Source: Conus ventricosus
Taxonomy: Eukaryota; Mollusca; Gastropoda; Neogastropoda; Conidae
Assembly (NCBI GenBank): GCA_018398815.1
Contig: CM031616.1
Span: 70,041,874-70,105,873 of the forward strand
Direction of reading: 5' to 3'
DNA length: 64,000 bases
The notes beneath the pieces are model-generated. The model was not told the origin of the DNA, made no database searches, and saw only the letters and a program-made list of their open reading frames with translations. Each line of letters opens with the position of its first letter. The stretch's first letter is position 1. Positions 21,812 to 32,530 of the stretch are shown here, in pieces. A program made the translations under genes and the position numbers.

Positions 21812-21929
21812 GCAGAGCAACGGAAATAAGAAACACATTTTGTCAATTTTTTCAATCAACAGTAAATACATGTATAACAATTAACACGGAACAGTGCAAA
21901 GGAGACTATTACTTTTCATTTTATTACTT

Positions 21930-22150
21930 TTGAAACTGACAACTGAAGACAAAATTGAAAAGTTGCAGAATAATATTTTAATTTCTGGCATTAAACTGAC
22001 AACTGAAGACAAATTGAAAAGTTGCAGAATAATATTTTAATTTCTGTCATTTCTTTTGTTTTTAATGTGATTATTTTTTAAACTGACAACTGAAGACAAA
22101 TTGAAAAGTTGCAGAATAATATTTTAATTTCTGGCATTTTTTTCTTTTTA
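21930..22150. repeat. A/T-rich tandem repeat, ~60-87 bp units, left part
   Basis: Units starting AAACTGACAACTGAAGACAA recur at about 21,932, 21,992 and 22,080. The array continues on the other side of the Gypsy at 29,290-29,545, so the retrotransposon landed inside it. Confidence 0.85.
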
Positions 22151-22155
22151 ATGTG

Positions 22156-23646
22156 TGTCAACCTCGGTGTAATGTCAGTGGAGGAAGGACTAGCGCACAG
22201 CCCAAACACACTCACAGCTTGCTTACGATCTCATTCATATATCATGCATTCGTCACATCAAACCACAGTAAAGTCTATAACTTTACTACACATGTTCATA
22301 GAACGAAACATCAATGCATATAGAACCAAACAAAATAAAACATTCTCTCTTTCCTTGAACTTCACAAAATCATTTATCTAAAACATCATTAACTAACCCG
22401 GGTATAAACAGATTTCTACTTTACCTGGCCAGGGGATCTTAACTATTCACGAATCACTGTCTTTTCTTTTCTTTTCTTTTTCTTTTCACTGTCACTTTCA
22501 AACACGACACAACCGCCGCACTGGTGTTGGTCTGATGCGCCTGTCAGGTGAGATGTTGGCGTTGGTCTGTGGTTCGCTTGCAAGTGACGCTGCCAGGTAT
22601 GAGGGCGAACCCCGGTTAGGTAGAACAGTGACTATCAACATCGATCTGTTCTCCTTTCTTTCTTCCTGCATTAACGCATTGCACTCTCTCTCTCTCTCTC
22701 TCTTCTAGTCTGCTCTTAATCAAATGACATTGCTTTCTTTCTTTTTTCTTTCTTTCTTTCTTCTTCAAAATTAAGCAACCTCTTTCTCTCTCACCCCACA
22801 TCTCTCCCCGCCTTCCCGCAAAACTACTCTCTAATCTCCAATTGGTTCTTTTCTCTCCTCACTCTCTCCTCTCTCCCTCTCTCCTGCAGACTCCACCCAA
22901 AACCCCCCTCCCCCTCCTGTCGTTCTTCCCCTCGTTCTCTCCTCTCTTCACTCTCTCCCTTTTCCCTGGGCCCCCAAGACTACCCTAAAACCCCCATCTC
23001 TCGTCTCTGTCTTCTCACTCCCTGCCTTCCTTAGGCAGAGCCCTACTCCCCCCGAGCTTCTCCCCTCTCCCCTCTGCCCCTGTTCTTTTTCTCCTCCTCC
23101 CCCTCACTCCCCACATCCTTTATGCTCTAACCCCGGTCCAGGCCAACCTTGGCCCATATTTTTACCCTTGATCCCCGAGTGTCTCCCCCAATTCCTTTGA
23201 CGTTCAAATCTGACATCCCGTCACACCCTTACTCTCTGGGTGCAATTGGCCCATTAATTGATTACTAGATTTCACCCCCACCCACACTACCTTCCCCCCT
23301 TTCCTACTTAACTGGTGCCGTGTGACACGTCACTCTAAAGTGGCTACTGATCGGTGGCGCCACGATGTCTAAACTAACAATGACCTGTTCACAAATTGGC
23401 TAGATAAGGCCCCAGTACTGAGCCCCCCCCCCCCCCCTCTGGCACATCGAGGCGTCGGTCAACCCCTTTAGTCATCGGTGGGTCGACCGTCTCGTGAACC
23501 CTCCACTAAGCTAATTGCCGGACCCGACCTATGGGCCCTCTTTCTGACGCCTAGAATGTTTGAGTTTGCCCTTATCCCGAACCAATTGCTGCGACCCCCC
23601 CCAGTTAGTTGTTTCCCCCAGTTGTTGTTCATTTTTGTCCGTGACA
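22156..23646 (-). repeat. Gypsy 3' LTR (left copy, 1,491 bp)
   Basis: Direct repeat of the right LTR with the same ends (plus-strand TGTCAACC...GTGACA). Confidence 0.9.
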
Positions 23647-23660
23647 ATTTCCCCCTTGCA
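23647..23660 (-). promoter_or_regulatory. Polypurine tract of the Gypsy
   Basis: The minus strand reads GCAAGGGGGAAAT directly before the 3' LTR, which begins TGTCACGG. Position and composition fit a plus-strand primer. Confidence 0.75.
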
Positions 23661-24224
23661 AAAGACCATGCTCCGCATGCCCTCAAAAAAACCCGGTACA
23701 AAAGCCCAACAACCAATTTCTGACACACAGCTCCGCGCAAAGTTAAAAAAAATACTTTAAAACCAAGGGTTTATATTTATAAAATATTCATAGTGAACCA
23801 CTCCAATGAGTTATCATTGACGTGCGCTCTTGGTTATTTCAACTCATTCTATAACGACCTCTGTGCGCACTTATGCAATTCCCCTACCTGCGGATTTGCC
23901 ATATCTTCTCTTCAAAATTTCTTATGAAAAGCAAAATTTATAATATGATCACGATCCATGACACTTCACTGAGGAATCTCCATCCTCACTTATTGCAAAT
24001 AATGCTCACTACACAAGCGCTGTATGCTCCAAGCATAACTACACCCACATGAACAAGTCTCACAAAGAAAAAGTGAAAAGTCTCACACAAAAAAAAATAT
24101 AACCATAGCCAACTGGGAATGAACCCATACCAATAAACATAACTGGAATTCAACGCATATATCAACAAAGCACCTGGATATGACTGATTTCCTCTGAGTT
24201 GCAGCTTGCTAGACTACACGATTT
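23661..24224. other. Gypsy internal region with no recognised gene
   Basis: Between RNase H and the PPT the sequence is A/T-rich with short frames only. No integrase or envelope-like reading was seen, which supports the unusual gene order. Confidence 0.5.
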
Positions 24225-24870
24225 TAAATAGTCAGCTCCGACATTCTGTCGACCGGGAATGTACTGCACCGATACCTGTAGGGCTGCAATGCCATTGCCC
24301 AACGCAAAAACTTGCTGTTTTCAGCTGTGCCCCCTGCAGGAATTTGAGTGGTTGGTGATCCGTCTCTATCACGAACTCTTTCCCATACAAGTATTTGTGG
24401 AATTTCTGCACGGCCCACACAACAGCTAAACACTCCTTCTCTACAGTTGCGTACCCTCTTCACCTTGTCAACTTCCTCTAGCATATCTCACAGGAAACTC
24501 GACTCCTTCATGCTCCTGTAACAATACTGCCCCTATCCACCACCTGATGCATCTGTCCGCAACAAAATGGTTTGGACATATCTGGTAGCTTCAAGATGGG
24601 ACGGAACCTAGTCTTTCCAACACCGTCGCAGTGGTTGCTCTGCAGCGTCTGCCATTCGAACCACTGCCGGTTTCCCTGCCTTGACCAAATCACTGAGAGG
24701 ACTCGTGATTGCTGCGAAATTTGGTACAAACTCCCTATAGAACCAAAAAACCTAGCAGACTCCTGATTCGGTTTTGGCTTTGGTCTCTCTGAATTCATCA
24801 TCTTCTCCACCTTTTCCCTTTCTGGCTGTTTTTGTGTCGCCTCCGACAACAAAACCTAGGAACTCCTACT
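24225..24870 (-). pseudogene. Gypsy RT end and RNase H
   Basis: In order on the minus strand: EFLGFVVGG (about 24.85 kb), FYREFVPNFAAITSPLSDLV, ILKLPDMSKPF, RTDASG, GAVLLQEHEGVEFPVRYA, then [20 protein letters not shown] with [12 protein letters not shown], and a last part ending in VGADYL near 24,228. These are the RT thumb/connection and the RNase H domain (TDAS and ETDHQPL motifs). Fingers, palm and YxDD are absent: only ~150 bp lie between the integrase end and this segment. After RNase H no integrase follows. Confidence 0.85.
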
Positions 24871-24999
24871 TCTAGCCCTTCATACAGTGACACTCCCTGT
24901 ATGGACTCTTCTGGAAACTTAGGCAACAAATCTCCCCTTCTTCTCGGGTCTCTTCACCTCATCATGATTGCTGCTGCGCCTATGTGCTGAGCCTCACGC

Positions 25000-25617
25000 T
25001 AAATATATTTGCGGAGGAAATTTGCCTGGAAAAGTTTTGGTTTTCCATTCACATCGATTCGGTAACCCTCGACCGACCTTTTCAGTGATGGTGATGGTCC
25101 CTTCCAAGGGCTTTCACCCAGCTTGTTGTGAACCCGTGGGAAGCATACCAGGACTTGATCCCCTGCTTTGAGGGATGCTTCCTCACCTTCCTGTCATATT
25201 GCTTCTTCTAAACGACCCTGCCCCTGCAACTTTCCCTTGAAAACCTTACGTGTCTCATACCTGCGCCCACCTTTGGAAGGGGGCGCGATTGGGCCAATCA
25301 GATCGACGGCCACTCTCCTGAATGGTGTGTCAATTAAAGGGGATGTTTAAGAGGCGCCTTCCTCTTCACCCTCTTGTGGCTGCCCTTTGACACACATACC
25401 ATGACATGCAGAAACGCTTGATGTCTGCCTTGCTCCTGGCCAATGAAAATATCAAAGACTCGGTCAGCCGTTTTACCGGTCCCGGGGATGCCCCGCCATG
25501 AGCGACTCGGACCCACTGACATGACAGTGTCACGATAACACGCTGGTACCTTAACTGAGTGGTCACCTTACCTGTTTTCCCCTTGGTGAACACTCGGTAC
25601 AACAGCCCGCCTTTCAC
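25000..25617 (-). pseudogene. Gypsy integrase, located upstream of RT/RH
   Basis: The minus-strand frame at 25,617 reads KGGLLYRVFTKG, then RVAHGGA and KADIKRFCMSWYVCQRAA, the HHCC zinc-binding region of a Gypsy integrase (second Cys pair C-x4-C visible). FRRVAVDLIGPIAPPSKGG near 25.3 kb is the start of the catalytic core (first Asp in VDLIGP). The middle of the core is missing. The C-terminal chromatin-side segment at about 25.2-25.0 kb reads SLKAGDQVLV...WKGPSPSLKR then YRIDVNGKPKLFQANFLRKY. Only about 150 bp separate it from RT remnants. Confidence 0.8.
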
Positions 25618-25849
25618 AAGAAATTCTGTTCACCTCCTCTAACCTCCTGTTTCTCTCCACCTCTTGCCAACCCCCAAGACTTCACAGCGAAGGGTCTTGT
25701 TCCTGCGCTGCCCTAAACTCTTTCAGGCGACACTTCTATGCCCGACTTCCTTCGGGAACAACTAACGGTTTAACAACCTTTTCCTCCTTCTTGCTCCGTG
25801 TCGAACTGCTCCCCCTGTACAGTCAACAACTCAGGATCCCCGGGGATCC

Positions 25850-26100
25850 CTTGCCCCTGGAATATTCCCAATGATCAAATCGTGAAGGGGTTTGTCCATC
25901 ACAACGCAGACAACCGCCTGAGAAGTAAGGGGAAACTACTTCTATCTTAGCAACGGGAAACTCCCTCACAGTCCCATCGATTAGAGTACAGGTCTGGATT
26001 GCCCTGTCAAATCCCCTTTATCGACCAGCGTTGTTCGTACTAACCCCGAAATGAACAACCAGTGTCCGTAACACTTTCACCCTCTGGGGCCAATCCACCC
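25850..26100 (-). pseudogene. Gypsy protease-like region
   Basis: In broken frames the minus strand reads IDGTVREFPVAKIEVVSPYF and GCLRCVMDKPLHDLIIGNI. This resembles the second half of a retroviral-type aspartic protease ending in D-LIG. The catalytic DTG triad was not found in a clean frame. Confidence 0.55.
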
Positions 26101-26199
26101 TTCTTCACTGGTAACGAACCACTCAGCCTAGTGCCCTCTATCCTGACACTGACTGCTGTCCAGTGCTAGCCAAGGCTGCACTTCACCCTCTTCAGACTG

Positions 26200-27324
26200 A
26201 ATCCCTTTGGTTCCACTGCAGGTCGTTTCCCTTTGACACCCTTATCCACCTCTTGCAAGCTGCTGCCTTCTGGAACCTCATGCGACAATCCCTCGCCACA
26301 TGTCCCTTCTTTGTGACAAATGAACACCTAATGTCCCTTTGCCCTTCCTTCTGCCCCACCACTGGGTTGCAGACTTTGCAGAAAACTCCCTATCTCCTTG
26401 CAACTCTTCTCACCTGTGCCTAGCACCTGTTTCTCCTGCACCTTAGTGCCCAACCGTCCCCTCTCTATACACCTCTGCGAACTTCAACAACTCCCCTGCT
26501 GTCTCTGGCTGTCTTTCTTTCAAATGTATGGTTAACTCAGGGCCGCAACCTGACAAAATCTTTTCTTCATAACTAGCTCTTTCAACTCAGCGAACTCCTT
26601 TTTTCGTACCACTCAACTCTAACCATTTCTCAAAATAGTGATCTAACCCTGCACCAACTGAGTGTACGTTTCCCCTGCTTGCAAATTTAGCTGAAGAAAT
26701 TCTTTCTGAATCCTTCCTCTGTGAGGTCAAATCCCTTCATTAAAGACTCCTTCACAGCACCAAAACAGAATGTTTTTCTGCTGGTAACGCAGAAAATTTG
26801 TAATGCCTTACCCGTCAGTAACGCCGACAAAATGACTGCCCACTCTTCTGGAGGCCAACCCTGACTGGTTGCAAACGTTTCGAAACGACTGATGTATGCA
26901 TCAATCGAATCGGTCCCTTCCGAGAAATTTTTGGGAACTTGGTCGGGGGCATAGCTGCGCACAGAGTCACTGGAAAGTGAACTACCATCATCGGTGGTCT
27001 CCCCCTTTTATTCTCACTTTCTCTAACTCCCAATTGAACCTTTAGTCTTTCTGTTTCCTGCGTTTCCCTAGCTTTAATCCTTTCTGTTTCCTGCGCTTCC
27101 CCTTTTTCTTTCTGTCTCCTGCGTTTTCCCCAGCCTGATTTTCATTAGCCTGGATCCTTAATTTTTCTATTTCTTGCGCTTCTCTGCTACACGGCGTCTT
27201 TCCGCGCGTTCATCTCTTCCATCTTTGTTGGTTTTCAACGAATGCGCGCAACTATCTCCTGAGTAATAGAATCACGAGCGACACTCACAAGTTGTTCAAT
27301 AGGGGGGTTCTTTTCTTCCGCCAT
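26200..27324 (-). pseudogene. Gypsy gag, frameshifted
   Basis: The start is ATG at 27,324 (MAEEKNPPIEQLVSVARDS). After frameshifts the capsid-like segment at 26,962-26,687 reads DAYISRFETFATSQGWPPEE then WAVILSALLTGKALQI and DLTEEGFRK, typical of Gypsy gag. Downstream near 26.3 kb the minus strand in a shifted frame shows a C-x2-C-like start followed by KKGHVARDC, the CCHC zinc knuckle of nucleocapsid. The 5' leader frame upstream of the ATG is not counted. Confidence 0.75.
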
Positions 27325-27705
27325 TATATCTCTTTCTTTTTTTTTTTTTTTTTTGAACAAGATTTTATTACTACGAACACCAAACGGTGGTTTCCGACAC
27401 GAGTGACGTAAAGGCACAATCCTATGAATGATAATGTTAGCTTGGGGCAACGTAGTTAGTTTTTATAAGACGCCCCGCGCTTGACCCCAAATATGAGAGC
27501 GAATTATAGGAAATCTGTGCGAAATGATACTCTGGGGCTGAAATGCCAAACCTAGTATTACTATCTTGGAAGCAATGCCAAGTCTAGTATTTAACTATCT
27601 TGGGAAAAATACAGTAAGAACAAACCCCTTGTCTTAGGTTTACAATACTTGAATCCCACCCAGCTCCTCTTGAGAAGTTGAACAATTATAATAAATGGGC
27701 AGAAT

Positions 27706-27723
27706 ATCCTGGCAGGCTCGCCA
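27706..27723 (-). promoter_or_regulatory. Candidate primer-binding site
   Basis: Seven bases inside the 5' LTR the minus strand reads TGGCGAGCCTGCCAGGAT. It begins with TGG, complementary to a tRNA CCA end. The tRNA identity was not determined. Confidence 0.6.
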
Positions 27724-27729
27724 AAAAAT

Positions 27730-29287
27730 TGTCAACCTCGGTGTAATGTCAGTGGGGAAGGACTAGCGCCCCAGCCCAAACACACTCACAGCTTGCTTAC
27801 GATTCTATTCTATATCATGCATTCGTCACATCAAACCAAATAGTAAAGTCTATAACTTTACTACACATGTTCATAGAACGAAACATCAATGCATATAGAA
27901 CCAAACAAAATAAAACATTCTCTCTTTCCTTGAACTTCACAAAATCTTTATCTAAAACATCATTAACTAACCCGGGTATAAACAGATTTCTACTACCTGG
28001 CCAGGTGATCTTAACTATTCACGAATCACTGTCTTTTCTTTTCTTTTCTTTTCTTTTCCACTGTCACTTTCACAACACGACACAACCGCCGGCACTGGGT
28101 TGGTTTTGATGGCCTGGTCAGGTGAGACTGTTGGCGTTGGTCTGTGGTTCTGCTTGGGGAAGTGACGCTGCCAGGTATGAGGTGAACCCCCGGTTAGGGT
28201 AGACAGTGACTATCAACATCGATCTGTTCTCCTTTCTTTCTTCCTGCATTAACGCATTGCACCTCTCTCTCTCTCCCCTCTTCTAGTCTGCTCTTATCAA
28301 ATGGACATGGTTGCTTTTTTTTCTTTTTTTTCTTTTCTTTTTTTCTTCGTCATAAATTAGCAAATCTTTCTCTCTCTCCACATCTCCCTCAGTCCTTCCT
28401 CTGCAGACTATCTCATGCTAATCTCTCAACTTTGGGTTTTCTCCCCTCCTCATCTCTCTCCCCTCTTGCCCTTCTCTCCTGCAGAGCTCCACTCCGAACC
28501 TCTCTCTCCCCCTCTCCTGTTCGTTCTTCCCTCGTTCTCTCCTCTTTCATCTCTCTGCCTTTTCCCCCGTGCAGAGACTAAACCAAAAACCTTTCCCCAT
28601 CTCCTTCTCTGTTCGTTCTCATCTCCCTGCCTTCCTGTAGGGGTGAGCCTACTCCCCCCCAGCTTCTCCCTCTCTCTCTCTGTCTGTTCGTTTTCTCCTT
28701 CTTCTCTCCACTCACACATTCCTTTATGCTCTAACCCCCTGTCCAAGGGCCAGTACCTTTTGGGCATATTTTTACCCTTGACCCCGAAGTTGTCTCCCTC
28801 TAATTCCATTGGACGTTCAATCATGACAGTCCCCTCTAACCCTTACTCTCTGTGGGGGTCAATTGGTCATTTAATTGATTAGCTAGATTTCACCCCCCCC
28901 ACACACTACCTTCCCCCCTTTCCTACTTAACTGGTGCCGTGTGGACACTGGTCACTCTAAAGTGGCTAGCTGAGTCTGGGTGGGCGCCACGATGTCTAAA
29001 AATAACAATGACGCTGGTTCACAAATGGGTAGATAAGGCTGGCCCAGGTTACGAGGTCCGTCTGGGCAGACATCGAGGCGTCGGTCAAAGCCGCTTTGTC
29101 AGTCTGGGTGGGTCGGACCGCTTTGGTGAAAACCCCTCCACTAAGCTTAATTGGCCGGACCCGACCCAGGCCCTCTTTCTGACGCCTAGAATTTGAGTTT
29201 GGACTTAGGTCGAACAAATTTGGGTGGCGACTCCCCAAGTTAGGTTGTTTCCCCCAAGTTAGGTTGTTTCATTTTTTGTCCGTGACA
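27730..29287 (-). repeat. Gypsy 5' LTR (right copy, 1,558 bp)
   Basis: Direct repeat of 22,156-23,646. On the plus strand it begins TGTCAACCTCGGTGTAATGT and ends GTCCGTGACA. Pyrimidine-rich CTCTC blocks fill its centre. Many indels distinguish the two LTRs, so the insertion is not recent or the consensus is uneven. Confidence 0.9.
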
Positions 29288-29545
29288 ATGTGATTATTTT
29301 TTAAACTGACAAAATGAAGACAATTGAAAGTTGCAGAATAATATTTTAATTTCTGGCATTTCTTTTCTTTTTAATGTGATTATTTTTAAACTGACAAATG
29401 AGACAAATTGAAAAGTTGCAGAATAATATTTTTAATTTCTGGCATTTCTTTTCTTTTTAATGTGATTTTTTTTTAAACTGACCAACTGAAGACAAATTGA
29501 AAAGGGATCAGAATTATATTTTAATTTCTGGCCTTTTCTTTAATT
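29288..29545. repeat. A/T-rich tandem repeat, right part
   Basis: Begins with the Gypsy target duplication ATGTG and continues the AAACTGAC...GAAGACAA units of 21,930-22,150. Confidence 0.85.
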
Positions 29546-29910
29546 TTATACACATAGATAGATTGATTTTCCCAATTTTCTACGTGTGTAAAAAAACATT
29601 TCAATTTTAATCAAATTTTAATCAAAGTTCCGTTTTTTTTTTTTGTCACTCCAGTGGACCCCTCGGTGCGATTCTGTCTCCATTGTTTTATTTTACACGC
29701 TTCGGGACCGGAATGCAGGCGCGGGAAAGATGCACGTGGTGCACGTGGTGTGCCGATGTGACGTGTACAGAACGCGGCCCGCGCTCAGACTAACCTCACT
29801 GGGTGGTCTCAGCGCGCCGCTGGATTAACCCGAGTAATTTGTATATTGGGGAACATTATTGCCCGGTGAGCTCGCGCCGAGTCGCGCCCATTTCGGCATA
29901 TGTAAAACCC

Positions 29911-30149
29911 TAATAGAGACATCCCGCAGAATTGGTCAGGAAATTTGAGCAACAATCTAGAGACGCATCGATTTAGAGCATGAAACGCAACTGTGTGGTC
30001 CCAGTCTTCCCAGCTGAGCCCGTAGCAAATTCAGCTCTGGGTTAGGAGCCGGTTGGAGCAGAAAAATCCCACATGGGTCTGATGGGAATCGAACCCCCGA
30101 CCGACCGGTCGGGAGTCTGCGACGCTAACCACTTCGCCACGGCGGCTGG
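29911..30149 (-). mobile_element. Composite SINE copy C, tRNA-like head
   Basis: The minus strand carries the head CCAGCCGCCGTGGCGAAGTG with a box A-like TGGCGAAGTGG and a box B-like GGTTCGATTCC (A-to-T changes relative to other copies). It continues to the break at 29,911. It matches 49,270-49,503 closely. Together with 20,393 and 17,010 it makes one element split over 13 kb. Confidence 0.8.
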
Positions 30150-30544
30150 CTCATTTCGCGTGTTTTTGGTGCCTGAATTAATAACCTTGCGAGCAAACAA
30201 GACCCTAGAAAGGCGAACCGTGGAAAAGCGCGGCGAGATTCTGATGCTCTTCCCTCCATACCCAATGGCCGCCCGGAAACATGGCTTTACGGTGGCGGGT
30301 AGAAAGTACGAGAGGAAAAGACATCGTCCTATTAGAACTGTCAATATTTGTGCAGGATATGGGAAAGTTGCAGCTGAGTTTTATTGCCTGTTAAATTATT
30401 ACAACAATGATTGCCAATTGGCAGGTCATGAGGTTTCGAAATATTTCTGAAATACAGATGAGCGAACAACGAATGTTTTAGTGTTGCCTGACTGTCAAAG
30501 TGGACGATGCTCGAGTTTTATTGGACTTACTTCAACACACAACC

Positions 30545-30545
30545 A

Positions 30546-30594
<49 letters not shown>

Positions 30595-30650
30595 CACTCA
30601 CTCACTCATTCACTCACACCCACACCCACACGCGCGCGCGCGCGCGACGT
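30545..30650. repeat. (CA)n, (CACT)n and (CG)n compound repeat
   Basis: CA dinucleotides, then CTCACTCA units, then a short CGCGCG tract. Confidence 0.95.
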
Positions 30651-30863
30651 TCTCGTGCCTTTCTTGTACATTTAGAATCGCAAAAATGAGAAACACCACT
30701 TTGTGTCTTTTCCAAGGTGTTTGGCCATTGGAAGTGAATTTTGTTTTTCAATTCGATTACCTTTGGTCTTATTAATTTACCAGTAATTATCTGCCCTTTT
30801 CGAATTCATTCATCTGATCCTTGCTCTTTTCCGTCGTTATCGAGCAATCTTCTCATAGGGCAT

Positions 30864-30930
<67 letters not shown>
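30864..30930. repeat. (GT)n microsatellite
   Basis: Pure GT dinucleotide run of about 65 bp. Confidence 0.97.
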
Positions 30931-31059
30931 CCCCGACCCCTCACATACACACACGCATCTCCTCTAAGCCATTAGAAATTACTGTTTCTGCCTACGCTGT
31001 ACAAACATCAAATTTACTGTATTCCACCCCCACCACACCCCTCACCCCCTCCTTAAAAT

Positions 31060-31554
31060 AGTAAAAGCAGAGATATTATCAAATCATTAGTTTACTGTTG
31101 TTAGGAGGAAAAGGAAAAAAAGAAAGAAAGAACATAATACTTTCTTTACTCATAGCGCGTTTTGTTGCCAATACCATGAAGTACCAGAATCGTGTGAAAG
31201 GAAGTTATTCTTAGTAAAAATGCCCTCTGCAAGTCGAGAACTGGCTTCCTAGCGACAACAAAATATGGCTATGACGTGCACATGGCCTGTTTGGCCGACC
31301 CATCTCCTAGACATAGCTGCCACGTGCATGAGCTCGTAGACCAAGCCGCCACTTGCATGATTGTTATTCAGTAATGCCTTGCACTGGGGACCTGACGCCG
31401 TCGTCATAGCAGCCCACGCTCTCCGTGCTGTGAACTGGGTGACAGACTTGGCTTCGCTGTCAACTCCAGACATACCACCTCCGATTGTCTGGAAAGGGGG
31501 CCTCCCTAGTGTATCGCCAAGAAGTCAGAAGGTCGCCACGATTAGCATCGCTTG
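31060..31554. other. No gene seen
   Basis: Ordinary sequence without recognisable coding or repeat structure. Confidence 0.4.
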
Positions 31555-31972
31555 TGTGAAATAAGGGGTTATAAGGTGACGTTCACTGGTCCGCGCGCAA
31601 GTCGTGCTTAGTGGTTTTGTTGTTTGTTGTGTTTGAAGTTGGGTGTAGATGAATAAAACGCTTCTTGTTCTACCTTGCTAGACCTATCAGATGCGGAGTG
31701 TAGATGGAAGGAGCTAGGGGAAGAGGAAGTTCTGGTGGGTGGGAGGCGCGGGAGCTGCACGTGAGGGTACTCTGTGATGGATAACACTCCCACTTTTTGG
31801 GGTATATTGTACATATATTTGTACAAGACAAACTTCATTTCTGTGAGTGAGGAAGGTGATTTCTCGTCGCTTGAAACTTTAGCAGGAAATGTCCTATTCT
31901 TAATATCAGTTCATGTTATGTCTTGGTGTTGTTGGTGCAATAAAGAATTATCAAGGTGAACTGAAGGCAACA
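31555..31972 (+). mobile_element. Possible LTR remnant with PBS-like edge
   Basis: The segment contains a GTACATATATTTGTAC near-palindrome, AATAAAG at about 31,940, and ends ...GGCAACA followed by GTGGTGACCCC. TGGTGACCCC is a primer-binding-site start I associate with several invertebrate LTR elements. No second LTR or coding region follows, so this would be a solo or deleted copy. The 5' edge is a guess. Confidence 0.35.
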
Positions 31973-32530
31973 GTGGTGACCCCTCGGTGTAATGATGTTA
32001 CTAATGCAATCTTTTAAAGAAAATAAATAACAGGTGACTGTGACCGTTAGGTATGGATATCTCAGTCCACAGTCAAGCAGGTTAGTTTAAAGGGAACAAA
32101 CGAAAGCAATTACTCCAAACAGGTTCTGACGATTTCCCGCAGGTCTAAAGGAATGGAACATGCATGATTAAAAACTTCAAGATCTAAGTAGAAAATGCAT
32201 TTGTTCGAAAGCTGGCACATAGTTTATCTAGTTTAAGTGCAGGCTGTAAACTAGAATTCTTCCGATAGGGAAATACCTTTTTCTTCGTAAACGTATTGAA
32301 CCATGTTGCGGTAAAAAACGTCACTCCTGGTACATTTTACCACCCGCTAACATTCTGCGCCGACGGTGCAGCACAAAGTGTCATCCACGGTAAGAAAGTC
32401 GCCCGGCTGACAATTTGTACCGTCGTCGCGCATCAAAATGTCACCTCAGTGCCAAATGTCACTCAAGACTTTTTCATGTCTTTCGTGAAACAAGTTGCCA
32501 CTTGTTGTGATTGCATCGTTGTTGGCCGGG

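Larger units (their letters stand above)
22156..29287 (-). mobile_element. Ty3/Gypsy LTR retrotransposon, IN upstream of RT/RH, RT core deleted
   Basis: Two long terminal repeats of about 1.5 kb enclose about 4.1 kb of internal DNA. The flanking 5-bp duplication is ATGTG (22,151-22,155 and 29,288-29,292). Reading the minus strand: PBS, gag with a CCHC-like knuckle, protease-like region, integrase, then the end of RT and RNase H, then PPT and the 3' LTR. Integrase before RT is the reverse of the usual Gypsy order and resembles the Gmr1 group. All coding parts are frameshifted. Internal deletion of most of RT makes it non-autonomous. Confidence 0.85.
20460..29910 (+). mobile_element. PIF/Harbinger DNA transposon carrying a Gypsy insertion
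   Basis: The composite SINE is interrupted here and resumes at 29,911. The left edge starts GGTTGTTTACATATG, and the right edge, read on the other strand, is GGGTTTTACATATG with a one-base difference in spacing, giving short imperfect terminal inverted repeats. A/T-rich flanks (ATA on the left; TAATA on the right) are compatible with the 3-bp T-A-rich target duplication of Harbinger, although not an exact match. A second TTTACATATG lies inside at about 20,530. Removing the 22,156-29,287 Gypsy leaves about 2.3 kb. Confidence 0.65.

Noticed and set aside
28415..28882. Plus-strand 155-codon frame
   Set aside because: Lies in the pyrimidine-rich middle of the Gypsy LTR and has low complexity.
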